Source of the DNA: Alloalcanivorax balearicus MACL04
GTDB lineage: Bacteria; Pseudomonadota; Gammaproteobacteria; Pseudomonadales; Alcanivoracaceae
DNA: 64,000 bases
Reading direction: 5' to 3'
NCBI RefSeq assembly: GCF_025532145.1
Contig: NZ_ARXS01000002.1
Span: forward strand, 248,001-312,000
Shown here: positions 42,431-50,321 of the stretch, one piece after another
How positions within the stretch are numbered: position 1 is the first letter of the stretch
Layout of the letters: every line of letters starts with the position of its first letter
Position numbers and translations under genes: made by a program
The notes under the pieces: model-generated
What the model saw: only the letters and a program-made list of their open reading frames with translations
The model's database searches: none
Told to the model about the DNA's origin: nothing

Positions 42431-43069
42431 TCAGTGCCAGATCAGCACTTCGATGGGCGTGGGGTTGTAGCCATTGCACGGGTTATTGAGTTGCGGGCAG
42501 TTGGAGATCAGCACGGTGATGTCCATCAGCGCTTTCATTTCCACGTACTTGCCCGGTGCGGAAATACCGTCGGCGAAGGTAAGGCCGCCTTCGGCGGTCA
42601 CCGGCACGTTCATGAAGAAATTGATGTTGTGGGTGATGTCGCGCTTGCTCAGCCCGTATTCCTCATGCTCGTTAACGGCCCGCATCCAGCTGTCCCGGCA
42701 GGCGTGCATGCAGCGCTTTTCCAGCGCGTAACGCACCGTGTTGCTTTCCGTGGCGCAGGCGCCGCCGAGGGTATCGTGGCGGCCGCAGGTGTCGGCGGTG
42801 ATTTCCAGCATCGGCCGGTTGCGGTTGGAGCGCAGCACGGTGCCGGCGGTGAGGAAGACGTTGCCTTGTTCGCGGATGGTGTCCATGGCGCTGTAGCGCT
42901 CGGCGGTGTCCTTGGCATTGAAAAACAGCGTGTCCGCCGCCTGGTTGCCTTCCAGATCGAGGATGCGCAGGGTCTCGCCTTCCTTCAGCACTTTAAGAAA
43001 GTAATCGCCGGCGGGGACGGTGTCGCGGAAATGAGCATCGGTGGGCTTCAGCTGACTTTCCCGAATCAT
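42431..43069 (-). CDS. Urea carboxylase-associated protein 2 (DUF1989), carboxyguanidine deiminase subunit
   Basis: A 212-residue DUF1989 protein. Hallmarks: [20 protein letters not shown], the Cys-rich [20 protein letters not shown] and [20 protein letters not shown], and the C-terminal [16 protein letters not shown], which supply metal-ligand cysteine and histidine candidates. In Pseudomonas the two such proteins form a heterodimeric deiminase turning carboxyguanidine into allophanate; I assign that role by context and family. It lies between the carboxylase and the other DUF1989 gene, 9 bases from the latter. Confidence 0.9.
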   Translation of the reverse strand: MIRESQLKPTDAHFRDTVPAGDYFLKVLKEGETLRILDLEGNQAADTLFFNAKDTAERYSAMDTIREQGNVFLTAGTVLRSNRNRPMLEITADTCGRHDTLGGACATESNTVRYALEKRCMHACRDSWMRAVNEHEEYGLSKRDITHNINFFMNVPVTAEGGLTFADGISAPGKYVEMKALMDITVLISNCPQLNNPCNGYNPTPIEVLIWH

Positions 43070-43078
43070 GATGGTCTC

Positions 43079-43795
43079 CTAAAGGCCCAGGTGATAGAGG
43101 CGGTTATTTTCGAAAGCACGGGCGTTTTCCGGACGAAAATTCAGACAGTAGTCGTCCTTTGCCACCGGCGCGGCGGTGAGCATTTCCACCCGCACCGGTT
43201 TGCGCGGATAGTCGCTGGCGGGATTGAGCGGGTGCGGGCAGGTGTGCATCACCACCAGCGTGTCCATCTCGAAACGCAGGGTAATTTGTGCCCCGGCGCG
43301 GGCGGCGCCGGCGTCGAAACGCAGCTGTCCGTTATCGTCGGTGACCACCTTGCTGAACAGATTGAGATTGGCGGCCAGGTCTCGCTCTCCCAGGCCGTAT
43401 TTAGCCAACTCGGTGAGGAAACTGGCGTGGCCGCTCAGGGTCCAGTCGTTGCGGTATTGCTGGTAATTGTGCTCACCGTATTTCTCCAGCAGGCGGGCAT
43501 CGTCCAGGTTGCCGCAGACGGTGTCGTGCCAGCCGAAGCTGTCGTCGACGATGGAGGCGAACACCCGGCCCATGTCGGAGTAGAGACAATTGCCCCGGGT
43601 CAGTTTGAAGGTGTGCTGACCCTTGAGGGTGTCCGGGGCGTTGTAACGCTCCAGTTTTTCTTCCGGGTTGTAGAACAGCATGCCGACGTTGGCGCCGCCT
43701 TCCAGATCGGTAAGACGCAGAGCGGTGCCGCGACGCAGGCGAAACGACCAATGGGCGCCACCGGGCATGGTGTAGTCGTACAGCAGTTCGGTCAT
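43079..43795 (-). CDS. Urea carboxylase-associated protein 1 (DUF1989), carboxyguanidine deiminase subunit
   Basis: A 238-residue DUF1989 protein and paralogue of the following gene. Features: GTALRLTDLEGGANVGMLFY, GRVFASIVDDSFGWHDTVCG, HNYQQYRNDWTLSGHASFL and HTCPHPLNPASDYPRKPV. The start ATG at 43795 follows AAGGAGA and gives the standard MTELLYDYTMPGGAHW; the open frame extends far upstream through the ATPase gene but that part is a shadow. Probably forms a heterodimer with the 212-residue partner to deiminate carboxyguanidine. Confidence 0.9.
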   Translation of the reverse strand: MTELLYDYTMPGGAHWSFRLRRGTALRLTDLEGGANVGMLFYNPEEKLERYNAPDTLKGQHTFKLTRGNCLYSDMGRVFASIVDDSFGWHDTVCGNLDDARLLEKYGEHNYQQYRNDWTLSGHASFLTELAKYGLGERDLAANLNLFSKVVTDDNGQLRFDAGAARAGAQITLRFEMDTLVVMHTCPHPLNPASDYPRKPVRVEMLTAAPVAKDDYCLNFRPENARAFENNRLYHLGL

Positions 43796-43833
43796 GAAGG
43801 TCTCCTTGTACGTTTCCAAATCATGAACAGGCA

Positions 43834-44616
43834 CTAGGCCATGGTGCGGGCGGTGGCGTCCGCCTGCTCCTGAATGGCGGTGAGCGTGCCTTTGTCGCAA
43901 TCCCCCACTGGCAGGTCGTAGGTGATGCGCGCGCCGTAGGCGCCGGGGGCTTGCGGGTCCAGGCGGGTCTTGTCGAATACCCACAGCCGGGTGCCGAGAT
44001 AGAAGCCTTCGGCGAGATCGTGGGTGACCATGAAGATGGTCAGCCCTTGTTCCCGCCACAGATCCAGCACCAGGTGGTGCATGTCGCGGCGGATGCCGGG
44101 ATCGAGCGCGCCGAAGGGTTCGTCCAGCAGCAAAATGCGCGGCCGTTTCATCAATGCCTGGGCGATGGCCAGGCGTTGCTGCATGCCACCGGACAGCTCG
44201 TGGGGAAATTTGCCGGCGGCCTGGGTCAGCCCCACGGATTCCAGCATTGCCATGGCGGCGTCCTTCAAGGCTTTGCGTTTGCCGCCGAAGGCGCGGCCGA
44301 TGAGTTTGTGGCGGTGCAGCTCGTCGGCCAGCATGACGTTTTCCAGCGCGCTCAGATGCGGCAGCACCGAGTAGCGTTGGAACACGATGCCGCGGGTCTC
44401 GTCGGGCTGATCCGGGATCGGCGCGCCGTCCAGCAGCAGTTCGCCCCGGGTAGGCGATTCGGTACCGAGCAGCATTTTCAGAAAGGTGGTCTTGCCGCAC
44501 CCGGAGGCGCCGACCAGGGTGACGAATTCCCCTTCCTGCACCTCGGCGTTGAGGCGTTCCAGCACCACCTGGTCGCCGTATTCCTTCCACAGATTGTTCA
44601 TTTCGATGATAGCCAT
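43834..44616 (-). CDS. Nitrate/taurine-type ABC transporter ATPase of the guanidine/urea carboxylase operon
   Basis: A 260-residue ATPase. Walker A VGASGCGKTTFLKMLLG, Q-loop region FQRYSVLPHLSALENVML, signature HELSGGMQQRLAIAQAL, Walker B ILLLDEPFGALDPGIRRDM, switch His in MVTHDLAEGFYLG. It energises uptake together with the adjacent permease and the binding protein. Substrate inferred from the riboswitch: guanidine or a close relative. A 38-base gap separates it from the downstream DUF1989 gene. Confidence 0.91.
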   Translation of the reverse strand: MAIIEMNNLWKEYGDQVVLERLNAEVQEGEFVTLVGASGCGKTTFLKMLLGTESPTRGELLLDGAPIPDQPDETRGIVFQRYSVLPHLSALENVMLADELHRHKLIGRAFGGKRKALKDAAMAMLESVGLTQAAGKFPHELSGGMQQRLAIAQALMKRPRILLLDEPFGALDPGIRRDMHHLVLDLWREQGLTIFMVTHDLAEGFYLGTRLWVFDKTRLDPQAPGAYGARITYDLPVGDCDKGTLTAIQEQADATARTMA

Positions 44617-44635
44617 GGGCTTCTCCTCGCTTTGC

Positions 44636-45451
44636 TCAGTGGCTGCCGTGGAACCAGGGGTAACGCCAGCGGGAATAGCGGGCCAGCAGGAAGTCGATGG
44701 CGAACGCCAGCAAGGTGATCCAGAGCACGTAGGGCAGGATCACGTCCATGGACAGGTAGCGGCGCACCAGGAAGATGCGATAGCCCAACCCCTCGGTGGC
44801 GGCGATGGCTTCGGCGGCGATCAGGAACAGCCAGGCGGAGCCCAATGACAGCCGCACGGCGCTGATCAGGCGCGGCATGATTTGCGGCCACACCAGGCGC
44901 AGGATGATCTGCCAGGTGTTGGCGCCGAGCGTTTGCATCTTGATCACCTGCTCGGCGGGGATCTCCCGGGCCCTTTGCTGCAAGTCGCGGATCAGGAACG
45001 GCGTGATGCCGATGATGATCAGCATCACCTTGGCCAGTTCGCCGAGCCCGAACAGAATGAACAGGATCGGCAGGATCGCCATGGGGGGCACCAGCGACAA
45101 CCCGGTGATCAGCGGGGACAGACCGGCGCGGGCATAGGGCAGGGTGCCGGTGACAATGCCGAAGACCAGTCCCATCAAGGCGCTGATGCCGACGCCAATG
45201 GCCAGGCGGGTGAGGCTGGCCAGGGTATCCGCCCACAACAGATACTCGCCGCTGCGTTTGCTCGGTTCGAACGCCATGCGCTGGATGGCATCGCCCATGG
45301 CGCTGAACGCCGGCAGCAGCTTGTCGTTGGGGTTGGCTTCCAGGCGGGCATCGGAAGCCAGCAGGTACACCACCAGCAGCAGCGCGAAGGGCAGCAGCCC
45401 CAGTGCCCAGGTGGCGACCCGTCCGGGTTGCCGGTTGATCAACTTCTTCAT
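44636..45451 (-). CDS. ABC transporter permease of the guanidine/urea carboxylase operon
   Basis: A 271-residue inner-membrane permease of the SsuC/TauC type with about six helices. The conserved EAA-like loop is in LGANTWQIILRLVWPQIMPR (about residues 155-175). A periplasmic segment of roughly 40 residues follows the first helix. The ATG at 45451 is preceded by AGGAG; the frame open to 45475 lacks this. It lies between the binding-protein and ATPase genes. Confidence 0.9.
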   Translation of the reverse strand: MKKLINRQPGRVATWALGLLPFALLLVVYLLASDARLEANPNDKLLPAFSAMGDAIQRMAFEPSKRSGEYLLWADTLASLTRLAIGVGISALMGLVFGIVTGTLPYARAGLSPLITGLSLVPPMAILPILFILFGLGELAKVMLIIIGITPFLIRDLQQRAREIPAEQVIKMQTLGANTWQIILRLVWPQIMPRLISAVRLSLGSAWLFLIAAEAIAATEGLGYRIFLVRRYLSMDVILPYVLWITLLAFAIDFLLARYSRWRYPWFHGSH

Positions 45452-45490
45452 GGCGACTCCTGTGGGCGGTGACAAGGCACGAAGGGCCGG

Positions 45491-46537
45491 TTACAGCTCA
45501 CCCTCGGCGGCCATCGTCATGTAGGTCGGGTCGAAGCGCAGTTTGATATTGCCGCTGTTGCCGTAGACGCCGGCGGGGGTTGCCACGCCAACGAAGCCGG
45601 CATCCGGGGCGCCTTCGCCGAGCAGACCGTGATCGAAGGAGAATTCCGCCACTTTCTGCATGGTGTCCTTCAGCGCCGGGCTGTTGGTGAACGCCACCGC
45701 TTCTTCGGCCTGGTCGAACAGGCGGGTGGCGTCGAGCTGCATCCGCAGGCCGTCCAGGTCGGTGGCGGCGACGTTGGCCAGGTGCTGACGGAAGCCGCTG
45801 TCGTCCAGGTGGCCCATGATTTCGTACCAGGCGCCGGTGAGCGCTTTGCCCAGGGCTGGATTGGCTTTCAGGGTGTCGGTGTTCACCACCATCAGGTCGA
45901 TGATCTCGCCGGGGATGCTGGAGGAGTCGAACACCAGATTGGCTTCCGGGGATTCTTTAATCGTGCCCAGCAGCGGGTTCCAGGTGGCCAGGGCGGTTAC
46001 GTCGGAGGTATTGAAGGCGGACACCAGATCGGCGTCGGCGGTATTGACCACGGTGATGTCGCGCTCGCTGAGTCCCACGCTGTCCAGCGCCCGGGCCAGC
46101 AGGTAGTGGGACACGGACAGTTCCACCAGATTGACGCGGCGGCCCTTGATGGCCTCGAGGTTGTCGGCGTCCTTGAGCACGATGCCGTCGTTGCCGTTGG
46201 AGAAGTCACCGACGATCAGCGCGGTGCTGTCGACGCCACCGGCGGCGGGAATGGTCAGGGCGTCCATGTTGGTCATGGTGCAGCCGTCGAACTGGCCGGC
46301 GGTGTACTGATTGATGGACTCGATGTAGTCGTTGATCTGCACTACTTCGATGTCGATGTCGTACTTGTCCGCCCATTTGTCGACGATGCCTTCGGCGGCG
46401 CCGTAGTCCCAGGGCAGCCAGCCCACATAGATGGACCAGCAGACCTTGAAGCTGTCCCGGGCCTGGGCCTGGACAGGGGCGGCGAGCGTCAGGGCGAGCA
46501 GGGCGGTGGTGCAGACGGTGGTGAGCAAACGGGTCAT
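45491..46537 (-). CDS. ABC transporter substrate-binding protein of the guanidine/urea carboxylase operon
   Basis: A 348-residue periplasmic binding protein of the NMT1/TauA-like fold, with signal peptide MTRLLTTVCTTALLALTLAA (cleavage probably after QAQA). Sequences such as FKVCWSIYVGWLPWDYGAAE, QFDGCTMTNMDALTIPAAGG and RRVNLVELSVSHYLLARALD match the binding proteins usually found with urea carboxylase operons. The ribosome-binding site AGGAGGT is strong and lies about 50 bases after the riboswitch, so this gene is the directly controlled cistron. Confidence 0.9.
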   Translation of the reverse strand: MTRLLTTVCTTALLALTLAAPVQAQARDSFKVCWSIYVGWLPWDYGAAEGIVDKWADKYDIDIEVVQINDYIESINQYTAGQFDGCTMTNMDALTIPAAGGVDSTALIVGDFSNGNDGIVLKDADNLEAIKGRRVNLVELSVSHYLLARALDSVGLSERDITVVNTADADLVSAFNTSDVTALATWNPLLGTIKESPEANLVFDSSSIPGEIIDLMVVNTDTLKANPALGKALTGAWYEIMGHLDDSGFRQHLANVAATDLDGLRMQLDATRLFDQAEEAVAFTNSPALKDTMQKVAEFSFDHGLLGEGAPDAGFVGVATPAGVYGNSGNIKLRFDPTYMTMAAEGEL

Positions 46538-46589
46538 GTCGGACCTCCTGGGTTACGGACGAAGAGGAATCCAATGACAGCTGTCATCG

Positions 46590-46690
46590 TGTCCTCCCGG
46601 GCTTTTGTCCCGCCGTGTAACCTTCAGCGAAGGTCGACTGCTCTCGGACCAGGCATCGGCGGCGCCGATCGGAACCCTAGCGGTCTATTG
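46590..46690 (-). ncRNA. Guanidine-I (ykkC) riboswitch
   Basis: Reading the minus strand from 46690, the conserved core elements appear in the right order: CTAGGGTTCCG, then a hairpin GATCGGCGCCGCCGATGCC, then TGGTCCGAGAG, a hairpin with ACCTTCGCTGAAGGT, then ACACGGCGGGACAAAAGCCC and GGGAGGACA. These are the signature blocks of the guanidine-I class. No U-tract terminator follows; TTCCTC upstream of AGGAGGT could mask the ribosome-binding site, suggesting translational control. A 14-base palindrome ATGACAGCTGTCAT (46574-46587) lies in the expression region. Confidence 0.93.
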
Positions 46691-46738
46691 GAAGCAAATT
46701 GTCGAGTGTGGATGGCCACCGGCCATTCGATTCCTCAG

Positions 46739-46752
46739 GCTGGTATACCAGC
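46739..46752. promoter_or_regulatory. Palindrome GCTGGTATACCAGC upstream of the riboswitch
   Basis: A perfect 14-base palindrome with a TGGTATACCA centre, a common shape for GntR/FCD-type operators. It lies about 50 bases upstream of the riboswitch on the operon strand, in the promoter zone. No regulator gene adjoins it. The 46691-46888 gap has no other feature. Confidence 0.45.
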
Positions 46753-46888
46753 AAGAGCGGTGCCAAATCGGTGCAGGCCAGGGATTGCGGGGGATCGGGG
46801 GAGAAAAAACGGGGCGGAGGGCTTGCGGATGGGGCGGGCATGGCGCCAGTTTGGTGCGCCATGCCCAAAGGTGGTGCGTCCAGGGGCT

Positions 46889-47659
46889 TCAGGGAGTGCT
46901 GTCGAGAAACTCCGTCAGTGCCCGCCAGCTCTCCCGGTCGGCCTCGGCGTCGTAGGCCAGGGGCATGTCGAAACGTTGACCAAACTGATCCGCCTCGGGG
47001 TTGGTGAAGCCATGCTTGGCGTCGGGGAAGCTGAGCAACTGATACTCCGCGCCGGCGTTGTTCAATTCCTCAACCAGTGCCGAGACCTGCTCCGGCGGCA
47101 CCATGGGATCGGCCTGGCCGGTGGCCACCAGAATGCGTGCCTTGATGTCGCCGGGCCCCGCCGGATTTTGCGTCGCCAGGGTACCGTGGAAGCTGGCCAC
47201 GCCGGCCAGATCGTTGCCGGCGCGGGCCTGCTCCAGCACCACGCCGCCGCCGAAACAATAGCCCACCGCATAAACCCGCTTGTCATCCACATACTGCATC
47301 TTGCGCAGCAGCGTCTTGGCGGCGTTGAAGCGGGCGGCCATCTTTTCCGGATCGGCCAGAGCCTGCTCCATGAACGTCTTGGCGTCCTTGGGATGCTGCG
47401 CCACTTTGTCGTTGTACATGTCCACGGCCAGCGCCACGTAGCCTTCCGCGGCCAGTTGCCGGCTCCGGTTACGGATGTAGTTATTCAGACCCCACCATTC
47501 GTGGACCACGATGACCCCGGCGGTGAGCCGCTCTTGATCCTCGTCCATGTACAGTACGCCGGTGCCGACGCCACCGGGGAGGTTCACTTTCTGTTCAATG
47601 ATGTCGGCCTGGGCCAGGGAACCGAGCAGCAGCAGGCTCAGCGCGATCAGGCGGTTCAT
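46889..47659 (-). CDS. Exported dienelactone hydrolase family protein
   Basis: A 256-residue protein with signal peptide MNRLIALSLLLLGSLAQA and an alpha/beta hydrolase domain. The nucleophile elbow is VGYCFGGGVVLEQA (Cys, about residue 132), Asp in VATGQADPMVPPE, His in PDAKHGFTNPEA. The GVIVVHEWWGLNNYIRNRSR segment supplies the oxyanion region. Being periplasmic, it probably hydrolyses an ester or lactone outside the cytoplasm; substrate unknown. Its start overlaps the upstream stop (ATGA at 47656-47659), so translation is coupled to the 116-residue protein. Confidence 0.86.
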   Translation of the reverse strand: MNRLIALSLLLLGSLAQADIIEQKVNLPGGVGTGVLYMDEDQERLTAGVIVVHEWWGLNNYIRNRSRQLAAEGYVALAVDMYNDKVAQHPKDAKTFMEQALADPEKMAARFNAAKTLLRKMQYVDDKRVYAVGYCFGGGVVLEQARAGNDLAGVASFHGTLATQNPAGPGDIKARILVATGQADPMVPPEQVSALVEELNNAGAEYQLLSFPDAKHGFTNPEADQFGQRFDMPLAYDAEADRESWRALTEFLDSTP

Positions 47660-48006
47660 GAGTTCTCCTTGTCCGGAGTGTCGGGGGCGGTGGTGGCGTC
47701 TTCCCAGACCCAGCGTAATGGCTCGCCGAAGTCGTCATAGATCAGCCGGCGGCGCGGCGTGGTGGATCTGGCGCGGCGGGCCTTGGGCTTATGCTTGCGG
47801 GCGTCGATGGTGGCGGCCAGCCGTGACAGATCAGTGCGCTGGGGCCTGGGCGTGTGGCTGAACGGGGATAACGGCCGGGCACCTTGCGGGGGCTCGCCGC
47901 TGGTGCCGGGCGGCACGCGCTTGATACTCCCGCCTCGGGACAAAAAACGCTCCATATCCCGGCGCAGTCGCTCGCGCTGCTGTTCCTTGGTGGTACGCAC
48001 TTTCAT
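47656..48006 (-). CDS. Basic hypothetical protein
   Basis: A 116-residue Arg/Pro-rich protein. The N-terminal third, EQQRERLRRDMERFLSRGG then SIKRVPPGTSG, is a helix followed by a short motif seen in several small gammaproteobacterial proteins; the RNA polymerase-binding SutA of Pseudomonas carries a comparable FLSRGG helix end, but similarity beyond that is not evident. The C-terminal DDFGEPLRWVWED is acidic and aromatic. Coupled to the exported hydrolase gene by a 4-base overlap. Confidence 0.6.
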   Translation of the reverse strand: MKVRTTKEQQRERLRRDMERFLSRGGSIKRVPPGTSGEPPQGARPLSPFSHTPRPQRTDLSRLAATIDARKHKPKARRARSTTPRRRLIYDDFGEPLRWVWEDATTAPDTPDKENS

Positions 48007-48113
48007 GGGGACGGCGAATCATCGACGTGGACGACCTTCAACGATAGCAGCGCGGCGGCGGGAAGGCCACTGGCGAGAGACGCCGGTGGCGCATTTCCCG
48101 GGGCTGGCGGAGG

Positions 48114-48581
48114 TTACAGCGCGGTTCGCGGACGTTTGGGGATGGTGGTGGTGTCCTCGCTGCCACTGTTGTCGGCGCTATGGTTGGCACCACCACCACC
48201 ACCACCACCACCACCACCACCACCGGCACGCAGAGGGTGACAGTTTTCTATCACCACCTGGCCCTCCAGCAGATTGCCACGGGAGTATTCGCGGAAAATA
48301 CAGCGGTTGGTTTCCGGGTCGTAGTTTTCGATCCACAGATTATCGCCCTTCCAGGTGGCGGCGATGTGCTGTTGCCCCGCCGGCACGCTCAGCGTCATGG
48401 TGCCGCCCAGCCGTTTGACGAAGATCTGCTCAAGCCAGAAGTAATACAACACGGTACCCGCCAGCCACACCAGCACCGCCAGGATCACCGCCGGTTTCCA
48501 CTTGCCCATGCGGGCACCGACCAGGAACAGACTGAGAAAAATCAGGATCGCAACCAGTACCCAATAGAGGTAAGTAATCAT
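48114..48581 (-). CDS. Membrane protein with a polyglycine tract
   Basis: A 155-residue protein. Two N-terminal membrane helices (about residues 3-23 YLYWVLVAILIFLSLFLVGA and 28-48) are followed by a soluble domain of about 60 residues with LWIENYDPETNRCIFREYSR and then CHPLRA. Next comes a run of 12 glycines, all from GGT codons, and a short polar tail. The ATG at 48581 follows GGAG and is preferred over upstream in-frame starts to 48728, which would overlap the divergent GIY-YIG gene. Function unknown. Confidence 0.68.
   Translation of the reverse strand: MITYLYWVLVAILIFLSLFLVGARMGKWKPAVILAVLVWLAGTVLYYFWLEQIFVKRLGGTMTLSVPAGQQHIAATWKGDNLWIENYDPETNRCIFREYSRGNLLEGQVVIENCHPLRAGGGGGGGGGGGGANHSADNSGSEDTTTIPKRPRTAL
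48188..48223. repeat. Trinucleotide microsatellite (CAC/GGT) x12
   Basis: Twelve perfect copies of CAC on the plus strand, read as GGT (Gly) in the minus-strand membrane-protein gene. Slippage in units of three would change the glycine number without a frameshift. Confidence 0.95.
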
Positions 48582-48682
48582 GCGTGTCTCCGGAAATCCT
48601 TGTATTGTAGTGTCGCCGCCTTCGCTGGCGGATCTGGGTATGTTTTGATGATAGCAACTGTCGACGCGGGAGATGTAAAACC

Positions 48683-49000
48683 ATGCAACAGTGGTGGGTT
48701 TATATACTGCGCTGCGTGGACGGTTCACTGTATACCGGCGTCACCACCGATGTGGAGCGCCGTCACCGGGAACACAATGAAGGTCCCCGTGGTGCCCGTT
48801 ATACTCGGGCACGACGGCCGGTGACCCTGGTTTGGCGGGCGGCGGTGGCGGATCGCGCCAGCGCCTGCCGGCTCGAAGCCCGCATCAAGGCGCAGCCGCG
48901 CACCGTCAAGGAGCGGTTGCTGGCCATCGGGCAAAGCAATACAAACGATGTTCAGGAAGTGCTGGACGTCCTCGGTTTGGATAGGGAGACCCCGCAATGA
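48683..49000 (+). CDS. GIY-YIG nuclease domain protein (UPF0213/YhbQ-like)
   Basis: A 105-residue single-domain GIY-YIG protein. The motif pair reads WVYILRCVDGSLYTGVT (Y-I and Y-T-G), followed by RRHREHNEGPRGARYTRARR and a late Glu in CRLEARIKAQ. Stand-alone proteins like YhbQ act on DNA in vitro, but the cellular role is unclear. The stop overlaps the LemA start (ATGA at 48997), beginning a tightly packed four-gene chain. Confidence 0.88.
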   Translation: MQQWWVYILRCVDGSLYTGVTTDVERRHREHNEGPRGARYTRARRPVTLVWRAAVADRASACRLEARIKAQPRTVKERLLAIGQSNTNDVQEVLDVLGLDRETPQ

Positions 49001-49587
49001 AACATTGGCGTTTTGTCCTGTTGCTGTCGATTCTGTTCGGCGTCACCGGCTGCGGCATCAATAACATTCCCACCTATGATGAGCAGGTGAAGGCCGCCTG
49101 GGGACAGGTGGAAAACCAGTACCAGCGGCGCGCGGATCTGGTGCCCAACCTGGTCAGCACGGTTCGGGGTTACATGGAACACGAGCGGGATGTGCTGGTG
49201 GAGGTCACCGAAGCCCGCGCCAAGGTCGGTTCCATTCAGGCCGATGAAAGTCTCATCAACGACCCGCAGAAGCTGCAGCAGTTCGAGGCGGCGCAGCAGC
49301 AACTCGGCTCCGCTTTGCAGCGCCTGATGGTGGTGGTGGAGCGCTACCCGGATCTCAAGGCCAACCAGAATTTCCTGGCCTTGCAATCGCAGTTGGAAGG
49401 CACCGAGAACCGCATCGCCGTGGCGCGCCGGGACTACATCACCGCGGTGCAGCAATACAATACCGAGATTCGCACCTTCCCGGGTCGTATCTGGCACAGC
49501 ATGCTGTACAGTGAGATGGAAATACGGCCTTCCTTCGAAGCCACCACGGAAGGGGCGGAACAAGCGCCCCAGGTTAACTTCAACTGA
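48997..49587 (+). CDS. LemA family lipoprotein
   Basis: A 196-residue LemA-type protein with a lipoprotein signal (VLLLSILFGVTGC, lipobox VTGC). The family core is NNIPTYDEQVKAAWGQVENQ, YQRRADLVPNLVSTVRGYM and LKANQNFLALQSQLEGTENR, an all-helical fold. LemA proteins are often encoded with TPM-domain proteins, as here, and have an unclear envelope role. It overlaps the upstream gene by 4 bases and the downstream TPM gene by 1 base. Confidence 0.92.
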   Translation: MKHWRFVLLLSILFGVTGCGINNIPTYDEQVKAAWGQVENQYQRRADLVPNLVSTVRGYMEHERDVLVEVTEARAKVGSIQADESLINDPQKLQQFEAAQQQLGSALQRLMVVVERYPDLKANQNFLALQSQLEGTENRIAVARRDYITAVQQYNTEIRTFPGRIWHSMLYSEMEIRPSFEATTEGAEQAPQVNFN

Positions 49588-50321
49588 TGCGACTACTGCT
49601 CTGTACTCTGCTGATGCTGGTGCTGCCCTCGGCCTGGGCGGCGCCGGAATTCCCCGCTCTGACCGGCCGCGTAGTGGATAATGCCGGCCTGCTTTCTTCG
49701 CAACAGGCACAGGCACTGGAACAGCGCCTGGCCGAGGCCGAGAGCCGCACCTCCAACCAGGTCGTCGTGGTGACCCTGCCGGATCTGCAGGGCTACGCCA
49801 TCGAGGATTACGGTTATCAATTGGGGCGGGCCTGGGGGATCGGTCAGGCCGAACATGACAACGGCGCCTTGCTGATCATCGCTCCCAAAGAGCGCAAGAT
49901 TCGCATCGAGGTGGGCTACGGCCTTGAAGGTGTGCTCACCGATGCGTTGTCCCACGCTATTATTCAGAACGAAATCCAGCCCGCGTTCCGTCAAGGGGAC
50001 TACTTCACCGGGATCGAACAGGGGGCCGCGGCCATTCTTGCCGCCATCGACGGCGAATACACCGCACCGGCCAGGAAAGCCAATAAGGGCAGCAACCTCC
50101 AGGCATTGATCTATCTGATCGTATTGGTGGTGTTGACCATGCTGCTGACCTTCGGCGGCGGCGGACGCGGCGGTGGCCGTCGTGGGCGAGGTCTGCTGGC
50201 ACCGATCGCCATTGGCGGAATGGGCGGCTTTGGCGGCGGCGGTGGTGGTGGTTTTGGCGGCGGCGGCTTCGGTGGTGGAGGCGGTGGCTTTGGGGGCGGT
50301 GGCGCCTCGGGAGGCTGGTGA
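49587..50321 (+). CDS. TPM-domain protein with glycine-rich tail (YgcG-like)
   Basis: A 244-residue protein with signal peptide MRLLLCTLLMLVLPSAWA, a periplasmic TPM domain (about residues 25-145; RVVDNAGLLSSQQAQALEQR, NGALLIIAPKERKIRIEVGY), one membrane helix (LQALIYLIVLVVLTMLLTFG) and a Gly-rich C-terminal tail rich in GGGFGGGG units. Same architecture as YgcG/psb32 proteins. The start and stop each overlap neighbours by one base. Confidence 0.92.
   Translation: MRLLLCTLLMLVLPSAWAAPEFPALTGRVVDNAGLLSSQQAQALEQRLAEAESRTSNQVVVVTLPDLQGYAIEDYGYQLGRAWGIGQAEHDNGALLIIAPKERKIRIEVGYGLEGVLTDALSHAIIQNEIQPAFRQGDYFTGIEQGAAAILAAIDGEYTAPARKANKGSNLQALIYLIVLVVLTMLLTFGGGGRGGGRRGRGLLAPIAIGGMGGFGGGGGGGFGGGGFGGGGGGFGGGGASGGW

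Noticed and set aside
43796-44590. N-terminal extension fusing the ATPase region to the DUF1989 protein
   Set aside because: The extension is an out-of-frame reading of the ABC ATPase gene; a ribosome-binding site and ATG at 43795 give the normal protein.
45629-47740. 703-codon plus-strand frame across the binding-protein gene, riboswitch and hydrolase
   Set aside because: It runs through three unrelated minus-strand features including a riboswitch, so it is a composition artefact.
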